Shown piece after piece: positions 10,155-21,940 of a DNA stretch of 64,000 nt. Source of the stretch: Silene conica (taxonomy: Eukaryota; Streptophyta; Magnoliopsida; Caryophyllales; Caryophyllaceae); the NCBI GenBank assembly GCA_029255685.2, contig CM055312.2:14718649-14782648 (forward strand), in the 5' to 3' direction. The translations under genes were made by a program, and so were the position numbers. The notes beneath the pieces are model-generated. The model was not told where the DNA came from, did not search any database, and worked only from the letters and a program-made list of their open reading frames with translations. How positions within the stretch are numbered: the stretch's first letter is position 1; the number at the start of each line of letters is the position of its first letter.

Positions 10155-13100
10155 CAAGCAAACCACTGCTTCCTGGATGAGTGAAAAGTGGTTGATCTTG
10201 TCTATGTTGTTGTAGATCGCTATATCTATGTATCTATGAATGATGTTAAGACGGTAGCTGGAGGTCTGTTTCAAAACCTTTTTGCATTTGTTGTGGTTTA
10301 TTCTACACTAGTAATGCTACTGTAATTTTGTATCTCTAACTGTGCCCTTGTGTGAATTCCGATTTATTTCTTGGATTGTGTCCTCGAGTTGATCTGTTGC
10401 AAGTGAATGGTCTGGGATCATTTTAGCAAAGGTGCAAGCAACTTTTGCATTTAATCACTCATTTGAACCAGAGTTGAAATGAGTGCCTTATCCTTGTGAT
10501 CATTGCAAGCAAACGATCTCCAGGAACATAAATGAGAACATTTTATCTTCTATTATAATGTAAAAACAAATGTAATCAATGCAGTAAGACAGTTTTCAGC
10601 AAGTCTGGAATAATTTCATCTTTCTCTATGTTCTCTACAGATTTCCTGTCTGCAGGGTAAAAGTTACGTCATTTATGGGCAAAAGTGTAATACCACCTGT
10701 TCGCAAACCTAATTTATCCGCTGTGGTTGCATTTATCATCTGCAGAGTTAGCTAATTAGCTTGCTCCTGTTCTGATATCGAAGTGTGTCGTGATAAATTT
10801 GACTGCTGATGAGAAAGTGGAGTTGCTAGAAAAGCTTAAGAAGAGCTCTGCTTACTCCATCCATGCTAATAGTACCAACCAGAAGTGTGGGCCAAACTAC
10901 AAGTCTTCGGGAAAATTCAGTCGCTAATTGGCATTAACTAAGCTTCTTATTAGAGGTATCTCTTATTACTTTTGCCTTCGAATGAGGTGTTAAAGAACTC
11001 TTCTTTGCATGTTTTTCTCTTTAGTAGCATAAACTAGTAGTAAAATAATGTCAAGAACTTCATTACATGCCCTTTAGAAAATATCCAACAAAGCTATGGT
11101 GACCCGTGAGGCCGTGAAGGTATGCAAAGCACAATTTTACCCTTCTGGAACCAATATATGTGACTGTCAAAATGGGTTATGGTCTTCAGACTCTTCACCA
11201 CTCAGTCATAGTCACCCAAGGACTACTTAGGATGTGCACCCGTTAGGATGCTTCACACTTAGTTTCTATAGATTCTCACACTATGCCCTTTATCGTTTGT
11301 TTTCACCCCATAGGCTCAATAGATTATAACACTGCCCTGTACAATGTCAACCTGAGACATTCAATTTCGGGAATACTGTGCCAAACTGCCAAATTGTATT
11401 AAGATTGTCAACACAAATATGTTATATTGAGCTCCCTTGAAAAGCTTTAACTATAGAATGGTTTCGATTGTCAACATTTCTTAGGCTAGGTGTGATTTCT
11501 ATGTACACCATATGATGATAGAATGCTTATCGAAAGGTTGAAATGATTCCAAAACACTGCCCTAAAACATTCAGTTGTTTAGGACTATCATAGGTGGTAG
11601 TGATGTTTCTATGCGGAAAATTTCGGCACAAACAAGTAGTCACCCTACGACCACCACCCTACAACTATCTTGTGATCACGCCAAGGTCGATTCCATCCTT
11701 AGATACTATGGTGGTGACTATTCCCCGGCCGAGACTGGTCTTTGATCCATTTAACCTATGCCTTTATGCACCATGAGTCCATGACCCTCCAGACGTGCAC
11801 CATGTTGCGGGCCAAGGCACCACTATGATGCACCCCAACACTATTTGGACGATTAACATCATCATTAGTTGTTATGTTGCATTTCTTTTGGCATGTTTCT
11901 CATCAGTGCTCAAATATGTTGCATAACTTCAATATATGCTCTTAGGAAGCCATGAAACAATTTTCAAGTGATTCTGCAATGGTAACCCATGACTTGTAGC
12001 ATTTATTTTTGGCATTTCAGAAGCAATATTGGCGGCTGTGTGAAAATGGTTTTGAGTCTCAGTCTTATGGCTACTTTTGTGCTATATGGGTTCCTTGTTT
12101 CTGTGCAGCGTAACATTGTCCCTATATCTTGAGCAGCAATATTTATCTTGTCGATCATACTGCAGTACTGCAGTTTGATCTTCTGAAAGTGTAATGCCTA
12201 TTTAATGAATGTAAAAGGAGGAATAAATAACATTTCTCAAGAGTAAATAAATGTTGTTTTCTTGTTAGACGATCATTTGAAGAACTTCGTCATCATATTC
12301 GACACCCCTGGTATAAGATGTACTCACGTAGTGTCTTCTTTGTTACTAATAGTTTTACTGTGATTTTTTTTATCTCGCAACGAAGTTGTCTCTGATTCTC
12401 TGTAGTATTCCTGTTGTTGAGTAGATTTTGATCTTCTGAATTGCACAACAAGATTATAGAAAAAACTGGGAAACTATATGTATAAAATTGATCAGAGATT
12501 CAGATGAAGGTCCAGGCGAAACTGGTATTCCGGGTTCATGAAGATGCAAAATCTACTGAAATGAACTCAATTGAGTAGAGAAAGATGGTAAAGAAGCAAG
12601 GCTTCTTTGCAAATTCTTGTTTTAGCGTTTGAAGGTTCAGACGGACTCAGACGGACATATGTGACAATTTTATGGTTAAATGTAACCAAAATAGTACAAT
12701 CAATGTTACAGTTTATGGTAACTTGTTTTCCAATAGTGGTCACCTTTAGCTATAAAACGCTTATAAAATTTCGTTTTATTACTTCATACCAAAATGGTAC
12801 ATGTGAAGCATGACCAACTTTGGTTTGTTCTCCCTCAGACCTGTTCCTCCTATTTGTGAAGCCGTTATACGATTTTTAACTTTTTGAATAAGAGTGTCCT
12901 TTAAAAGAGCATTTAGAGGTGATATAACAATTCGGTTAAAAGAAAAATTAGTTATAATATAAGAATATTATGATGATGGAAAAATTAAATAAAACAAATT
13001 AAATTCATTATTCGAAATTTCACACAACTATTGACAATAACAAAGGACATCAAACTCGTACAATTTTATATGTAACACAATGATAACCGATTCAAAAATA

Positions 13101-13315
13101 TAATAAAATGTTGTTTTTGTTTTGTTTTACCCACTAAACCCTTCAAAACTATTACCTAAAGAAAAAATGTGTCATTCAAATGTCAATTAGTTTAACTAAT
13201 AAAATCATAAGTTAAATCAATAATAATGATTTTTAATCAATTTATGTTAGCATTAAAATGGTCCCATAATTACCTTTACATAATAAAAATTAAAACGTCG
13301 TCACACATTATACAT
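10155..13315. other. EXO70B1 3' flank and AT-rich intergenic DNA
   Basis: The first few hundred bases are T-rich and probably hold the EXO70B1 3' untranslated region. Beyond about 10600 there is one short coding-like stretch (10760-10927). The rest shows no gene, no clear element ends and no RNA gene that I recognise. Confidence 0.5.
10760..10927 (+). pseudogene. Short coding-like stretch, possible last exon
   Basis: A 55-codon frame opens just after a possible splice acceptor (TTAG, ending 10759) and ends at TAA 10925-10927. It has a non-random composition with a charged, helical-looking part (LTADEKVELLEKLKKSS) and a basic tail. I do not recognise the family. It could be the last exon of a lost gene or a chance frame; no matching upstream exon was found between it and EXO70B1. 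Confidence 0.22.
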
Positions 13316-13632
13316 TTAGGCTTTGTTTGGTAAAACGAGCTGAAAAGCTACCTGAAACCTGAAAAGGTACCTGAAAACTGAAAAGGTAACTGAAACCTGT
13401 GAAGGTAGCTGATAAGGTAGCTGAAAATTAGGAGCTGATAAGCTAACTAATTATATAAAAAACTGTTTGACAAACTAACTGAAAAGGTAGCTTATTTTGG
13501 TTAAATGACATAAAAGGATATAATAATTATTTACTACTCCCTCCATTCATATCCACTTTGCACCTATTCCATTTCGGTCCATTCGAATTCACTTTGCACC
13601 TTTCCTTATTTGGTTGTACTTTTAATACTATA

Positions 13633-16600
13633 ACTAGTTTTATAACCCGTGAAATTCGCGGGATGTTTGATTTCTAGTGTGATATTTTAGTGATTTAATA
13701 TAATAATATACTAAGATCAACTCAACTTACAGTTTTCATGTTTTAAGAGTTATATAAAGTCAGATAGTCTTTTGTACAACAATTTATTAGAAATTAAAGT
13801 CATATACAATGGATACTAAAATACCCTGCAAAATTAAAGTAACTCAACGCAGACTAAATAAATTAATAATTTAGGTATTAATATAATCAAATTATATAAA
13901 AATATATTAGCAAACAAAGATTTCAAAGATAGAGCACCCTCACAAATTAGATATTAAAATTTCATGAACACTTCTGAAAATAACATAGAACACACGATTA
14001 GAAAAATTATGACAAAACTAACATTTTATACGTCCTACCCCTAAAATTGAAGCTAATACAACAATAAATTGCGGAATTAAGAATTTTAAAGCAACCAACT
14101 TTATTTAATTTGTAATCTTATACAAAAATGTGAATAAAATGGTTGGAAAGATCAGTGACAACCATTTTATTAACAATAAAGATGAGAAATTTTTTTTGCT
14201 TACAAGTTTTGCTTTCTATAAAAAAATATATAAACAATTGAGAATGTGTTTTATGGCTATTAAATATTCTTTTATTACTATTGTCAAATTTAATATAGGC
14301 AAAAATACGGATCAAGATTCAGGACTTTTGAGCATCCGTTGTTCATTATTATGAAGTTTAATATAAACACTAGTTTTGTGAATTGTGAAATTCACATGAT
14401 GTTTTGTTTCTAGTGTAATATTTTTAGTGTTTCTAGTAATTGGATATATAAAATATCAAACACACATTTGATCACCTCGTGAATAATTCATGATAGAACT
14501 TGTATTGAAATTATGAATATCGACATGTTAATAATATAAAGACCAAAGTCCGGAATAATTAAATAAGTTGGTAGGTGAAGAGTGTTATCTTTTCAAAGGC
14601 AAAATGATGGAGAAAACTAACAACAAATACCAAAATAAAACATGCAAATGAAAAAATAAATTATTAATTATTCATGTTGATGTCGTACGTCTTGTAGTTA
14701 GTCTGTAATTTATAATTGTTTAAGCAATTCTAGTATTTCACTTTTCCGTATAGTCTTATTTCTGCAATGAATCGTCTCTCTATATGTATAAACAAAAAAA
14801 ATCAATAATTAGTGCAAAATAACCAAGAATAGTGAAATTTGTTTTATGCAATATCATCGTTATTAACGCAACTTCCTTGTAAATAGTGATAGAAATAGAG
14901 AATGAGAATCAAGTCATAAAAATGTAAATATATTTACCTTTAAAGAGTAACATACAAATCTTGATAATATATATAACCCCTAAATGAGAACACAACAAAT
15001 ACATTTGATAAAGTTGAAATGTGATGAACAAATTAACTCAATGTAAACTACATAAAAAATAAACAAATTAGTTAATAATTTAATACCTTAATACAATTAG
15101 CTTGATGTGAATAGAAAGATAAGAAAGATTAGTGACACAATAATTCTAGTTAGAAAAAAATAACAAAAAAAATTGGCTTACAAATTTTGGCTTCCAACAA
15201 AAATATATAAATAGTTGAGGATATGTTTTATGACTTTTGAGTATCCTCTTTTTAAATATTATCAAATTTAATATGGGCATAAATATCAATCAACATTGAT
15301 GACTTTTGAGCATTATTTTATTATTATTATAAAATTTAATATAGACATGAATATGGGCCAATGAGAAATGGAATGTATAAGGTTTGTTTACTTGCTGTTA
15401 TTATTATGTTATTATTATTTTTGTTTCTACAAAATCGACTTTATATGAGAATGGTTTCGGATATTATATTGTGAAAATAAAATATGACTTTGGATAATAA
15501 TATAGAGTTTGACTTGCCTTTTAATTAGATTTATAGAATAGGTTATTGTTATTTTTTTTAATTCTTTCTACAAAATCCACTTCACATGAGATTAATTTAA
15601 GATTTTATCTCGTGAAATTAAAATATGACATGCGGGTGTCACGTGGATGAAAACAAAAAGTTTGGCTTGCATTTTAATTAGATTTATAGATAAATTTATA
15701 TTTATAATTTTTTCTCATTATTATGAAATTTAATATAGACATAAATATGCAGCAAGAAGAAATAAAATGTAAAAAGTTTTCTTAACTATTATTACTATTA
15801 TTTTATTTCTTTTTCAAAATATATACTTTGCATGAGAGTGGTTGTCTTATGAAATAAAAAATATGATGTATGAATGATGGTAAATATTTTACCTTGTTTT
15901 TTAAATTATATTTAATTATAAAGTTATAGAGTCAATTATTATTACATTTATGTTTTATTTTCAATTTAATTAAATAATCAATAAAAATGAATATAAATTA
16001 ATGAGGCGTGAAATTGCCATATGGAATAAAATGGATAAACTAACCTTTTAGTTGAATTGTATAAATAATTAAATTAATTAATCAATCAAAATAAATTAAA
16101 GTTAATAGGTATGAATTGCCCATATGGAGTCAAATTAAATGTTAAGACATGTGGAATTAAATTAAATGCTTTAGTAATAATATAATATCCTTTAATATTA
16201 TAAATGAGTGAGTTAAATTAAGTTAATTAAATTAATTTATAGATAAATAATTTAAATTAAGGTCATTTAATAATAAATTGATAATCCATGCATGTCATAT
16301 CAATTCGCCATGTCATATTAAAAATGTGTCTATTTCACATTTAAAAATGACACGTCACATTTAAAATTAGTCATGACACATTATTTTAGGTACCTTTTAA
16401 TAAGATTTTATAGTTTGATGGTGCGAAGAGAAATGAATTTTGGCGGTGTAGTTCTTCACGTGGTGTTTGGAGAGGGAAAGAAGACATTCTAATTGTTGAT
16501 TGTTGACATGGATGATTGTTGACGTGGATTTTGGAGGGTGCGAGGTGGCTTTTTGGTAATCCTACGTGGCTTTTATTTATTGCTGGTGTGACTTTTACTT

Positions 16601-16637
16601 GGCATTTTAACTTAGACTTTTAATAAGGTTTTATAGA
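13633..16637 (-). mobile_element. Non-autonomous Helitron
   Basis: On the minus strand it starts TCTATAAAACCTTATT (right side, ending 16637) and ends in a hairpin, CCCGCGAATTTCACGGG, followed by TTATAAAACTAGT (left side, 13633). It lies between host A (13632) and host T (16638). TC at the start, CTAGT after a hairpin at the end, and A/T insertion without target duplication are the marks of Helitrons. The 3.0 kb inside is AT-rich with no helicase. A second, more worn pair of ends lies inside it. Confidence 0.75.
14369..16412 (-). mobile_element. Second, worn Helitron-like copy inside the first
   Basis: ACTAGTTTTGTGAATTGTG at 14369 followed by ATTCACATGATGTTTTG repeats the 3'-end pattern of 13633, including the following phrase TTTCTAGTGTNATATTTTTAG. 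TAATAAGATTTTATAG (16400-16414) repeats the 5'-end pattern seen at 16622-16636. The ends are less exact than those of the outer copy. Either one Helitron inserted in another or an end was duplicated. Confidence 0.4.
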
Positions 16638-17049
16638 TACTATAAAAACACTATTAAGGCCCACTTTTCAACACAATACACTTTACACCTATTTGTTGTA
16701 CTTTTATTAATATTTTAACAATGCGTAAAAACCCGTGCATAAAGCAAATGTACCAAGTGGAAATGAATGGAGGGAGTATATTATAGATTGAAGGGTAAAA
16801 AGGTAATATAACCTTGAATCAGGTACCTGAAATCTAAAATGCTACCTCATGTAGCATTTCATTTCAGGTACCTTATTTGACCAAATAAACTACTTGCCAA
16901 ACACTCCCAAAACAATAAGTTACCTGATTTCTTTGGCAAAAAAATTATTTCAGGCAAATCAGGTACCTGAAGTGCACCGCCAAACAGAGTCTTAGCCAAT
17001 TATTTTGAAATTCATAGAAACGCACTGACAACATGCTAGTACTCCCTCC

Positions 17050-17962
17050 TAGAGATGGCAATGGGTAGGATCTGGACCGGATCCTATAGGATCCATATCT
17101 AGATCCATTTTAAAATGGTATATCTAGATCCTACCTTATTCTTATTAGGGTCCGAAATTTGTAGATCCATGTCCGTATCCTAAGGATCTGGGTAAAATCC
17201 AGATCCGTCAATCTCCAACGATACATTCAAATGAAACCGCCACCTAGTAGATCACTAGACTCACTACTATATATTATTTCACTTTTACTTGTCAATTAGA
17301 GACGATGTTTTAGTCGAATTACCATGTATTAGTTTCACCGGTTTAAAATCATACTACCTCTGTTCTTTTTTAATTGTCATTCTCACTTTTCGAGACAGTC
17401 GCTTCTCTCTTCAATATCTCTCAAAATATATAACTAACTATATTGAAATGTATATTCGTAAAGAATTATATGGTGAGATTTTTATAATTTTTCAACCAAT
17501 ATATTTTTGTAGAAATTGAATTCAAAGGCTCACATCGTAAAATGAAAAGGTCAATTATTTTAGAACGGCGGGAGTAGTACAAGAGAAACAAAAAGAATGT
17601 ACAAAGTGTTAAAAAGTCTTATAGCAACTTACAAATAAGGTTTACAAACCACAAAATAATTATAATTCCAACAATTCATAATAAAATAAAGTGTTCAAAC
17701 AAACTAAACTTCATCCCTTGTTTCCATGATCTACATTTGAAGGGTCAAATCTATCCAAAAAATTACCCTTGTAGAAATTAAAAGAGGGTCTAAGGGTAGG
17801 ATCTTCATCTCAGTGGTGGGATCCAGATTCGTTGCTCATACTCGTATAAGGATATGAGTTTGACGCGAATCCTAAGGATCTAAAATAATGCGATCCAGAT
17901 CATACCCTTGGGTATATGGTTCGGTGGATCTGGGTAGGATCCAGAATCCATTGTCATCTCTA
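17050..17962. mobile_element. hAT-type MITE
   Basis: The ends are TAGAGATGGCAATGGGTAGG and, inverted, TAGAGATGACAATGGATTC. CTCCCTCC lies on each side (17042-17049 and 17966-17973), three bases beyond the apparent right end. The subterminal parts are rich in GGATCC/AGATCC words. The same end family (TAGNGATGNCAATGG) recurs at 20281. A Stowaway MITE (17354-17577) has inserted in it. Confidence 0.7.
17354..17577. mobile_element. Stowaway-type MITE inside the hAT MITE
   Basis: The left end CTACCTCTGTTCTTTTTTAA and the inverted right end CTACTCCCGCCGTTCTAAAA form the terminal repeats, with TA on both sides. Its length, about 224 bp, is typical of Stowaway. Confidence 0.65.
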
Positions 17963-18479
17963 CTACTCCCTCCTATTCTAAATAAGAGTCACAATTGTAC
18001 TTTGGCACAAGATTTAATGTATTGAATTAAATAATGTAAGTATTGTGTGGAGTAAGAAGATTGGAGAGAGAGGAGATATTATTGATTATTATTATGGGTA
18101 AATTGATTAAAATAACCTGGTTACGAAACGTCATCGACGTTTTATAACAAATCGTCGACGAAATTCGAAAAAAAAGACCACAATACCCTTATTCTCATCC
18201 ACTCATTCTCACTCATTCTCCTTAACTCACCCCTTCATCTTCCTTGACTCTGATTACCACCACCACACCACCACGCGAGACGATCACCACACCACCATCG
18301 TCCACAACACGACCACTAGAGCCACACAAGACCACCACCTCACCACGCCGACCACCAGAGCCAACAAGAGCAATGCAAGTCTTTTTTTTCGAATTAATTT
18401 AGTTTTAGTTGTATAATTTGATGTTAATTAGACTAGTAGTCTTTTTCATTTATGTTACTTTGTTGTAGTTGTTGTTGTC

Positions 18480-18548
18480 GTAGCTTCAATTCGTTTTTGT
18501 TGTTGTTGTTGTTGTAGCTTTTTCAATTTGTTCTTCAATTTTTCGGAT

Positions 18549-18580
<32 letters not shown>

Positions 18581-18605
18581 AGTGTTTTGTAGTTGTTATT
18601 GTTGT
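18480..18605. repeat. TTG-rich microsatellite
   Basis: GTT/TTG triplets run through 18480-18512 and 18551-18580 in the left arm of the MULE. Confidence 0.8.
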
Positions 18606-18667
18606 TAGTGTTGTTGTTTCGGGTTTGCTAAGATAGAAGGAATGAGAAAATTGATGTCGGGTTGCTG

Positions 18668-18866
18668 TGTGGGTAGGACGTTTGGATTCAATGTCCCATA
18701 TGGGAAAGGATGTTGAATCCTCGCGTCCCATATGGGAGAGGACGTTAGGTTTGCACGTCCAACATAGTCCTGGACATTGGGTTTTCACGTCTCATATGGT
18801 CTTAGATGTTGAAATTCAACATCTCTGTTGGTTTTGGACATGAATTCTACACGTCCTACCAATGGT
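18668..18866. repeat. Left subterminal CACGTCC / GGACGT repeats of the MULE
   Basis: Repeated short palindromic words (CATATGGGA, GGACGT, CACGTC and their complements) occur about every 25-35 bases. The same words fill 28535-28850 near the other end. Clustered short repeats near the ends are known transposase-binding platforms in some DNA transposons; that role is inferred here. Confidence 0.6.
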
Positions 18867-19164
18867 TGGATCCATGGTTCAGACCTTTTTATTTTGTTTT
18901 AACCGTATATTTTCAATTTTGAATGTTAAACTTAGTTTTGTTTTTTTATAAAGAGTTATTAATTTTGTATTTAAATGGGTGTTTTATATTTTTTTGTATA
19001 AAAAGTTGTTAATTTTGTATTTAAATGGGTAGTTTATATTATTTAAGTTGTTAATTTTGTGTAATTTTGAATTTATTTTGTATTTTATTAATTTTTTATG
19101 AAAAGTTGTTTATTTTTATTTATGTAACGTTTTAATCCCATAAATGTAGATGTCGAACAACGAA

Positions 19165-19237
19165 GATTTTTGAAGTGTTGTTGTTTGGGAGAGTTTAGAG
19201 GAGAGAAAAGTTAGAGAGATGAAGAGTAAGGGAAATG
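19165..19237. repeat. Internal copy of the MULE right subterminal segment
   Basis: GAAGTGTTGTTGTTTGGGAG and the following GAGGAGAGAAAAGTTAGAGA repeat, in the same direction, the sequence at 29137-29212 just inside the right end. Similarity stops soon after GATGAAGAGTAAGG. It is unexpected this far from the end; see findings. Confidence 0.75.
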
Positions 19238-19295
19238 AAGAACTAGTAGTGAATATAGTAGTTCAAAATATAAAAAAAGTTTTTGGTTTAAACAG

Positions 19296-19474
19296 GACTC
19301 AACGATGGTATACCAGTTAATGATGTTGTCGCAGAGAAGATTAGTGTGGACTCTCCAGGAGGAGCCGTTTGTATTATTCAACCTATTGGATGTACTCATG
19401 ACAATTGTAACTTTCGATGCAAGTCGAATCCTAGATTCGGCTGTGCACAAGAAATCTTATGTTGTTGTCATTAG
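19296..19474 (+). pseudogene. Exon for a defensin-like, eight-cysteine peptide
   Basis: Directly after a splice acceptor (TTTAAACAG, ending 19295) a phase-1 frame of 58 codons runs to TAG at 19472-19474. The last 35 residues hold eight cysteines: one in AVC, then C-x6-C-x4-C-x3-C-x7-C-x5-CCC. The Cxxx C, GC and CxC features recall the CS-alpha-beta fold of secreted plant defensin-like (LCR/DEFL) peptides, in which a first exon encodes the signal peptide and the second the mature peptide. I found no signal-peptide exon upstream. It lies inside the MULE, so it is probably a captured or stranded second exon. It could be expressed only if an upstream exon is supplied. Confidence 0.5.
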
Positions 19475-20035
19475 AATTTTTTTATCATCATATTGTCCTA
19501 CAAACTAAGAGAATAAATCAAGATATTTCATCTTAATTTCGGCAATATTGCTATTTCTCAATCTTTTTTTTTAACGTGGTACACTTTATCTTTTGATAAT
19601 AAACATCCATAAATTGAGCGAAATTAATCAAAATAAACAAACAATATTCCAATTTTCAGTTGATTCTTTCCGAATATTTGCATTTTTTATTAATAACGCA
19701 TGTTTTATGCACATATAGTAACACATGTTAGAAAAAACTATATCCGTTTTACACAATATTTAACGTATTAAAACGGTCATCAAACAATTACAAATGTAAA
19801 GCGAGACTTTTAAAAAATTAAAGTCTCTCAAGGTAAGACTGTCCTATATACTTAAGGGAATTTGGTTAGAGAAAGGGAAAGGGAAAGGAAATAAGAAAGA
19901 ATAAGAGTAAGAGTAAGAGGGGAAAAGGAAAGTGATTATCTAAAACTTAACTAGTTGTTTAGTTACTCCAACAAAGAGAACTAATAGTCTACTCACCCTC
20001 ACTCCTACCACCAACACACCACCACAAACAACCAC

Positions 20036-20272
20036 TTATCTACTGGCGGCAGTGATGGTAACGGAGATGGCATGACAGTGGTGGAGGTGGAGGTGTCATG
20101 GCAGTGGTGGCGGTGGTGGTGATGGCGGCAGTTATGGTGGTGGGGTGTCAACGGTGGTGACAATGGTGGTGGTAGAGATGTCATGGCGGTGGCGGCGGTG
20201 GCAGTGACGGTGGCGGTGGTCACAACGGTGATGGTGGTGGAGTGTCATGGCAGTGATGGTGGTGGGGGTGTC
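20036..20272. repeat. GGT/GTG triplet-rich tract
   Basis: Degenerate GGTGGT / GGCGGT repeats continue on the other side of the inserted hAT element (21041-21135). The long frames here on both strands, rich in His, Thr, Gly and Val, follow from the repeat and are not genes. Confidence 0.8.
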
Positions 20273-20280
20273 ACGACAGC

Positions 20281-21032
20281 TAGGGATGTCGATGGGGCGG
20301 GTCTTGGCGGGTCTCGCCCCGCACCCGCCCCACGTGGGGCGGGTTTGGGTAATGATTTGGTGGGTCGTGGGGCGGGGATGGGTTCCAAACGTATCATTCG
20401 TCGCGGGTCGCGGGGCGGGTGCGGGTATCATATGAGACCCGCACCATCCCCACCCCGCCCCACACCCACCCCGCTCGCCCCGCCCCACATGTCTCTGCCC
20501 CGCTTATACCCGCCTAATAAATAATAATATCTAATAGTAATATATATAGATAAAAAAAATATAACTTAAAAGATTAAAAAAAAACCTTTAATAAATAAGT
20601 AACTCCTACCCAGTAGTCCAATAAGGCCCAAACAAGTAAGTAACTCCTACTCAGTAGTCCAATAAGGCAATAATCACTTGTTCACTAGTCAGTATTCCGT
20701 ATTTGGGTTGCTGTTTGTGAATGTGTTTCATGGTATATTTGTAATATTGTATGTAAAACCGTTTCATGGCTCAAAGGACTCTTGTTAATTGAAAGTTAAG
20801 GCATTTTGCGAAAACTTATTTGTATAAGTAGTACGACTAGTATATTTTAGATTTACGATTTACATTTCCTGAATAGCTAGGCGGGTCAACGAGGACCCCG
20901 CGGGGCGGGGACGGTTTTGAAAGGTTCAACCCGCCGCGGGTCGCGGGTCGGGTGCGGGTGCGCATTAAAAGTTCGCGGGGCGGGCGCGGGTTGACCCCCC
21001 TCCGCACCCGCCCCGCCCCATTGACATCCCTA
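20281..21032. mobile_element. hAT-type MITE with GGGGCGGGT-rich arms
   Basis: The ends are TAGGGATGTCGATGGGGCGG and, inverted, TAGGGATGTCAATGGGGCGG. The target duplication ACGACAGC is perfect (20273-20280 and 21033-21040). The arms (to about 20515 and from about 20880) are GC-rich with GGGGCGGGT words, while the middle is AT-rich. It is 752 bp long with no transposase. Confidence 0.9.
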
Positions 21033-21940
21033 ACGACAGCGGTGGTGGTGGTGGCAGTGGTGGGGGTGGCGGTGGTATCATGGTGGTGGCTTTCGTGGTG
21101 GTAGTTGTAAGTGTGGTGGTAGGTGTAGAGAGTGGTTGAAGGGTAACAAGGGTAATGAAATCTCATACCCTAGGGAGGTGGGGGTAAGGAATTAGATGGA
21201 TTAAAGGGTAAGGGAGGGAGTTTCATTCCCTTTGTTTGTGTCAAACAAACACCAACAAAGGAAATAAGTAACTTTGTTTCCATTTCCCTTTCTTATAGAC
21301 CTCCAACCAAACGCCCCCTTATATAGGATAAGTCTGTAAAATGAAATTTATTTGGTTACTAACTTTTCATGACCTATTTTACTTCTTTCATGTTTTCGTG
21401 TGCTAATCTCGTTGCTATCTCCCAAACATGTTTTATGGATTGTTAGTCGTCGTACTTAGTGAACTGTAATAGTGTTTCAATTATTCAGTTATTCAAAATC
21501 TCATTTCCAAATCAATTATTATCAAGGAGATTACAGCTTCTTATTTGTTTCTACTGCATCAATATCTTCTGATATTTTGGTCGAATTCATAGGTATTTGA
21601 TCCCTCCCTATCAAATAGGTTAGTACAAGAGCCCAGGGTCGTCTCCGATATTTCGGGGACCCTGTACAAAATTTTAAAAATGGGTCTCAATCTCACTATT
21701 TACGTTGCTTGTATAAAATGTTATTTTGTTATAAGAATTATTTTTTAATATACGGAAATGTATAATTTATTTATTTTATACTACTTACTATACAGGTATA
21801 ATATAAATGTTCTATACTATTGTATGTTTTTTGTAGACAACTTTGCATATTAGAAAAAGAAAGAGTTAAGAAAAAAAATAGTTTTATAAATGAAACCAAT
21901 AAATTTTGAAATATAGTTATAACTTAGTTCATTATAAGTA

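Larger units (their letters stand above)
13537..16776. mobile_element. Stowaway-type MITE split by a Helitron
   Basis: Its ends are CTCCCTCCATTCATATCC at the left and the inverted CTCCCTCCATTCATTTCC at the right, with TA on each side (13535-13536, 16777-16778). This is the usual form of a Stowaway (Tc1/mariner) MITE. It sits inside the Harbinger-type shell and is itself cut by the Helitron 13633-16637; about 235 bp remain. Confidence 0.75.
13319..16991. mobile_element. PIF/Harbinger-type MITE, split by later insertions
   Basis: The left end GGCTTTGTTTGGTA and the complement of the right end, GACTCTGTTTGGCGG, are inverted repeats flanked by TTA (13316-13318 and 16992-16994). TTA duplication and a GTTTGG-rich end point to PIF/Harbinger. 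Both arms carry repeated GGTACCTGAAA-like words (about 13350-13500 and 16815-16985). Without the inserted DNA the shell is only about 430 bp. Confidence 0.65.
19855..21318. mobile_element. PIF/Harbinger-type MITE carrying a hAT MITE
   Basis: The ends AGGGAATTTGGTTAGAG and, inverted, GGGGCGTTTGGTTGGAG are flanked by TTA (19852-19854 and 21319-21321). Further in, both arms carry GAAAGGGAAA-like purine tracts. The inner part is rich in GGT/GTG triplets. The flanking bases are themselves inverted repeats (AGACTGTCCTATATA and the complement of TATAGGATAAGTCT), so it probably inserted in the centre of an older palindromic MITE. The hAT MITE 20281-21032 lies inside. Confidence 0.6.

Noticed and set aside
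20005-20524. Several frames of 60-118 codons on both strands
   Set aside because: They come from GGT triplet repeats and GGGGCGGG words of two MITEs.
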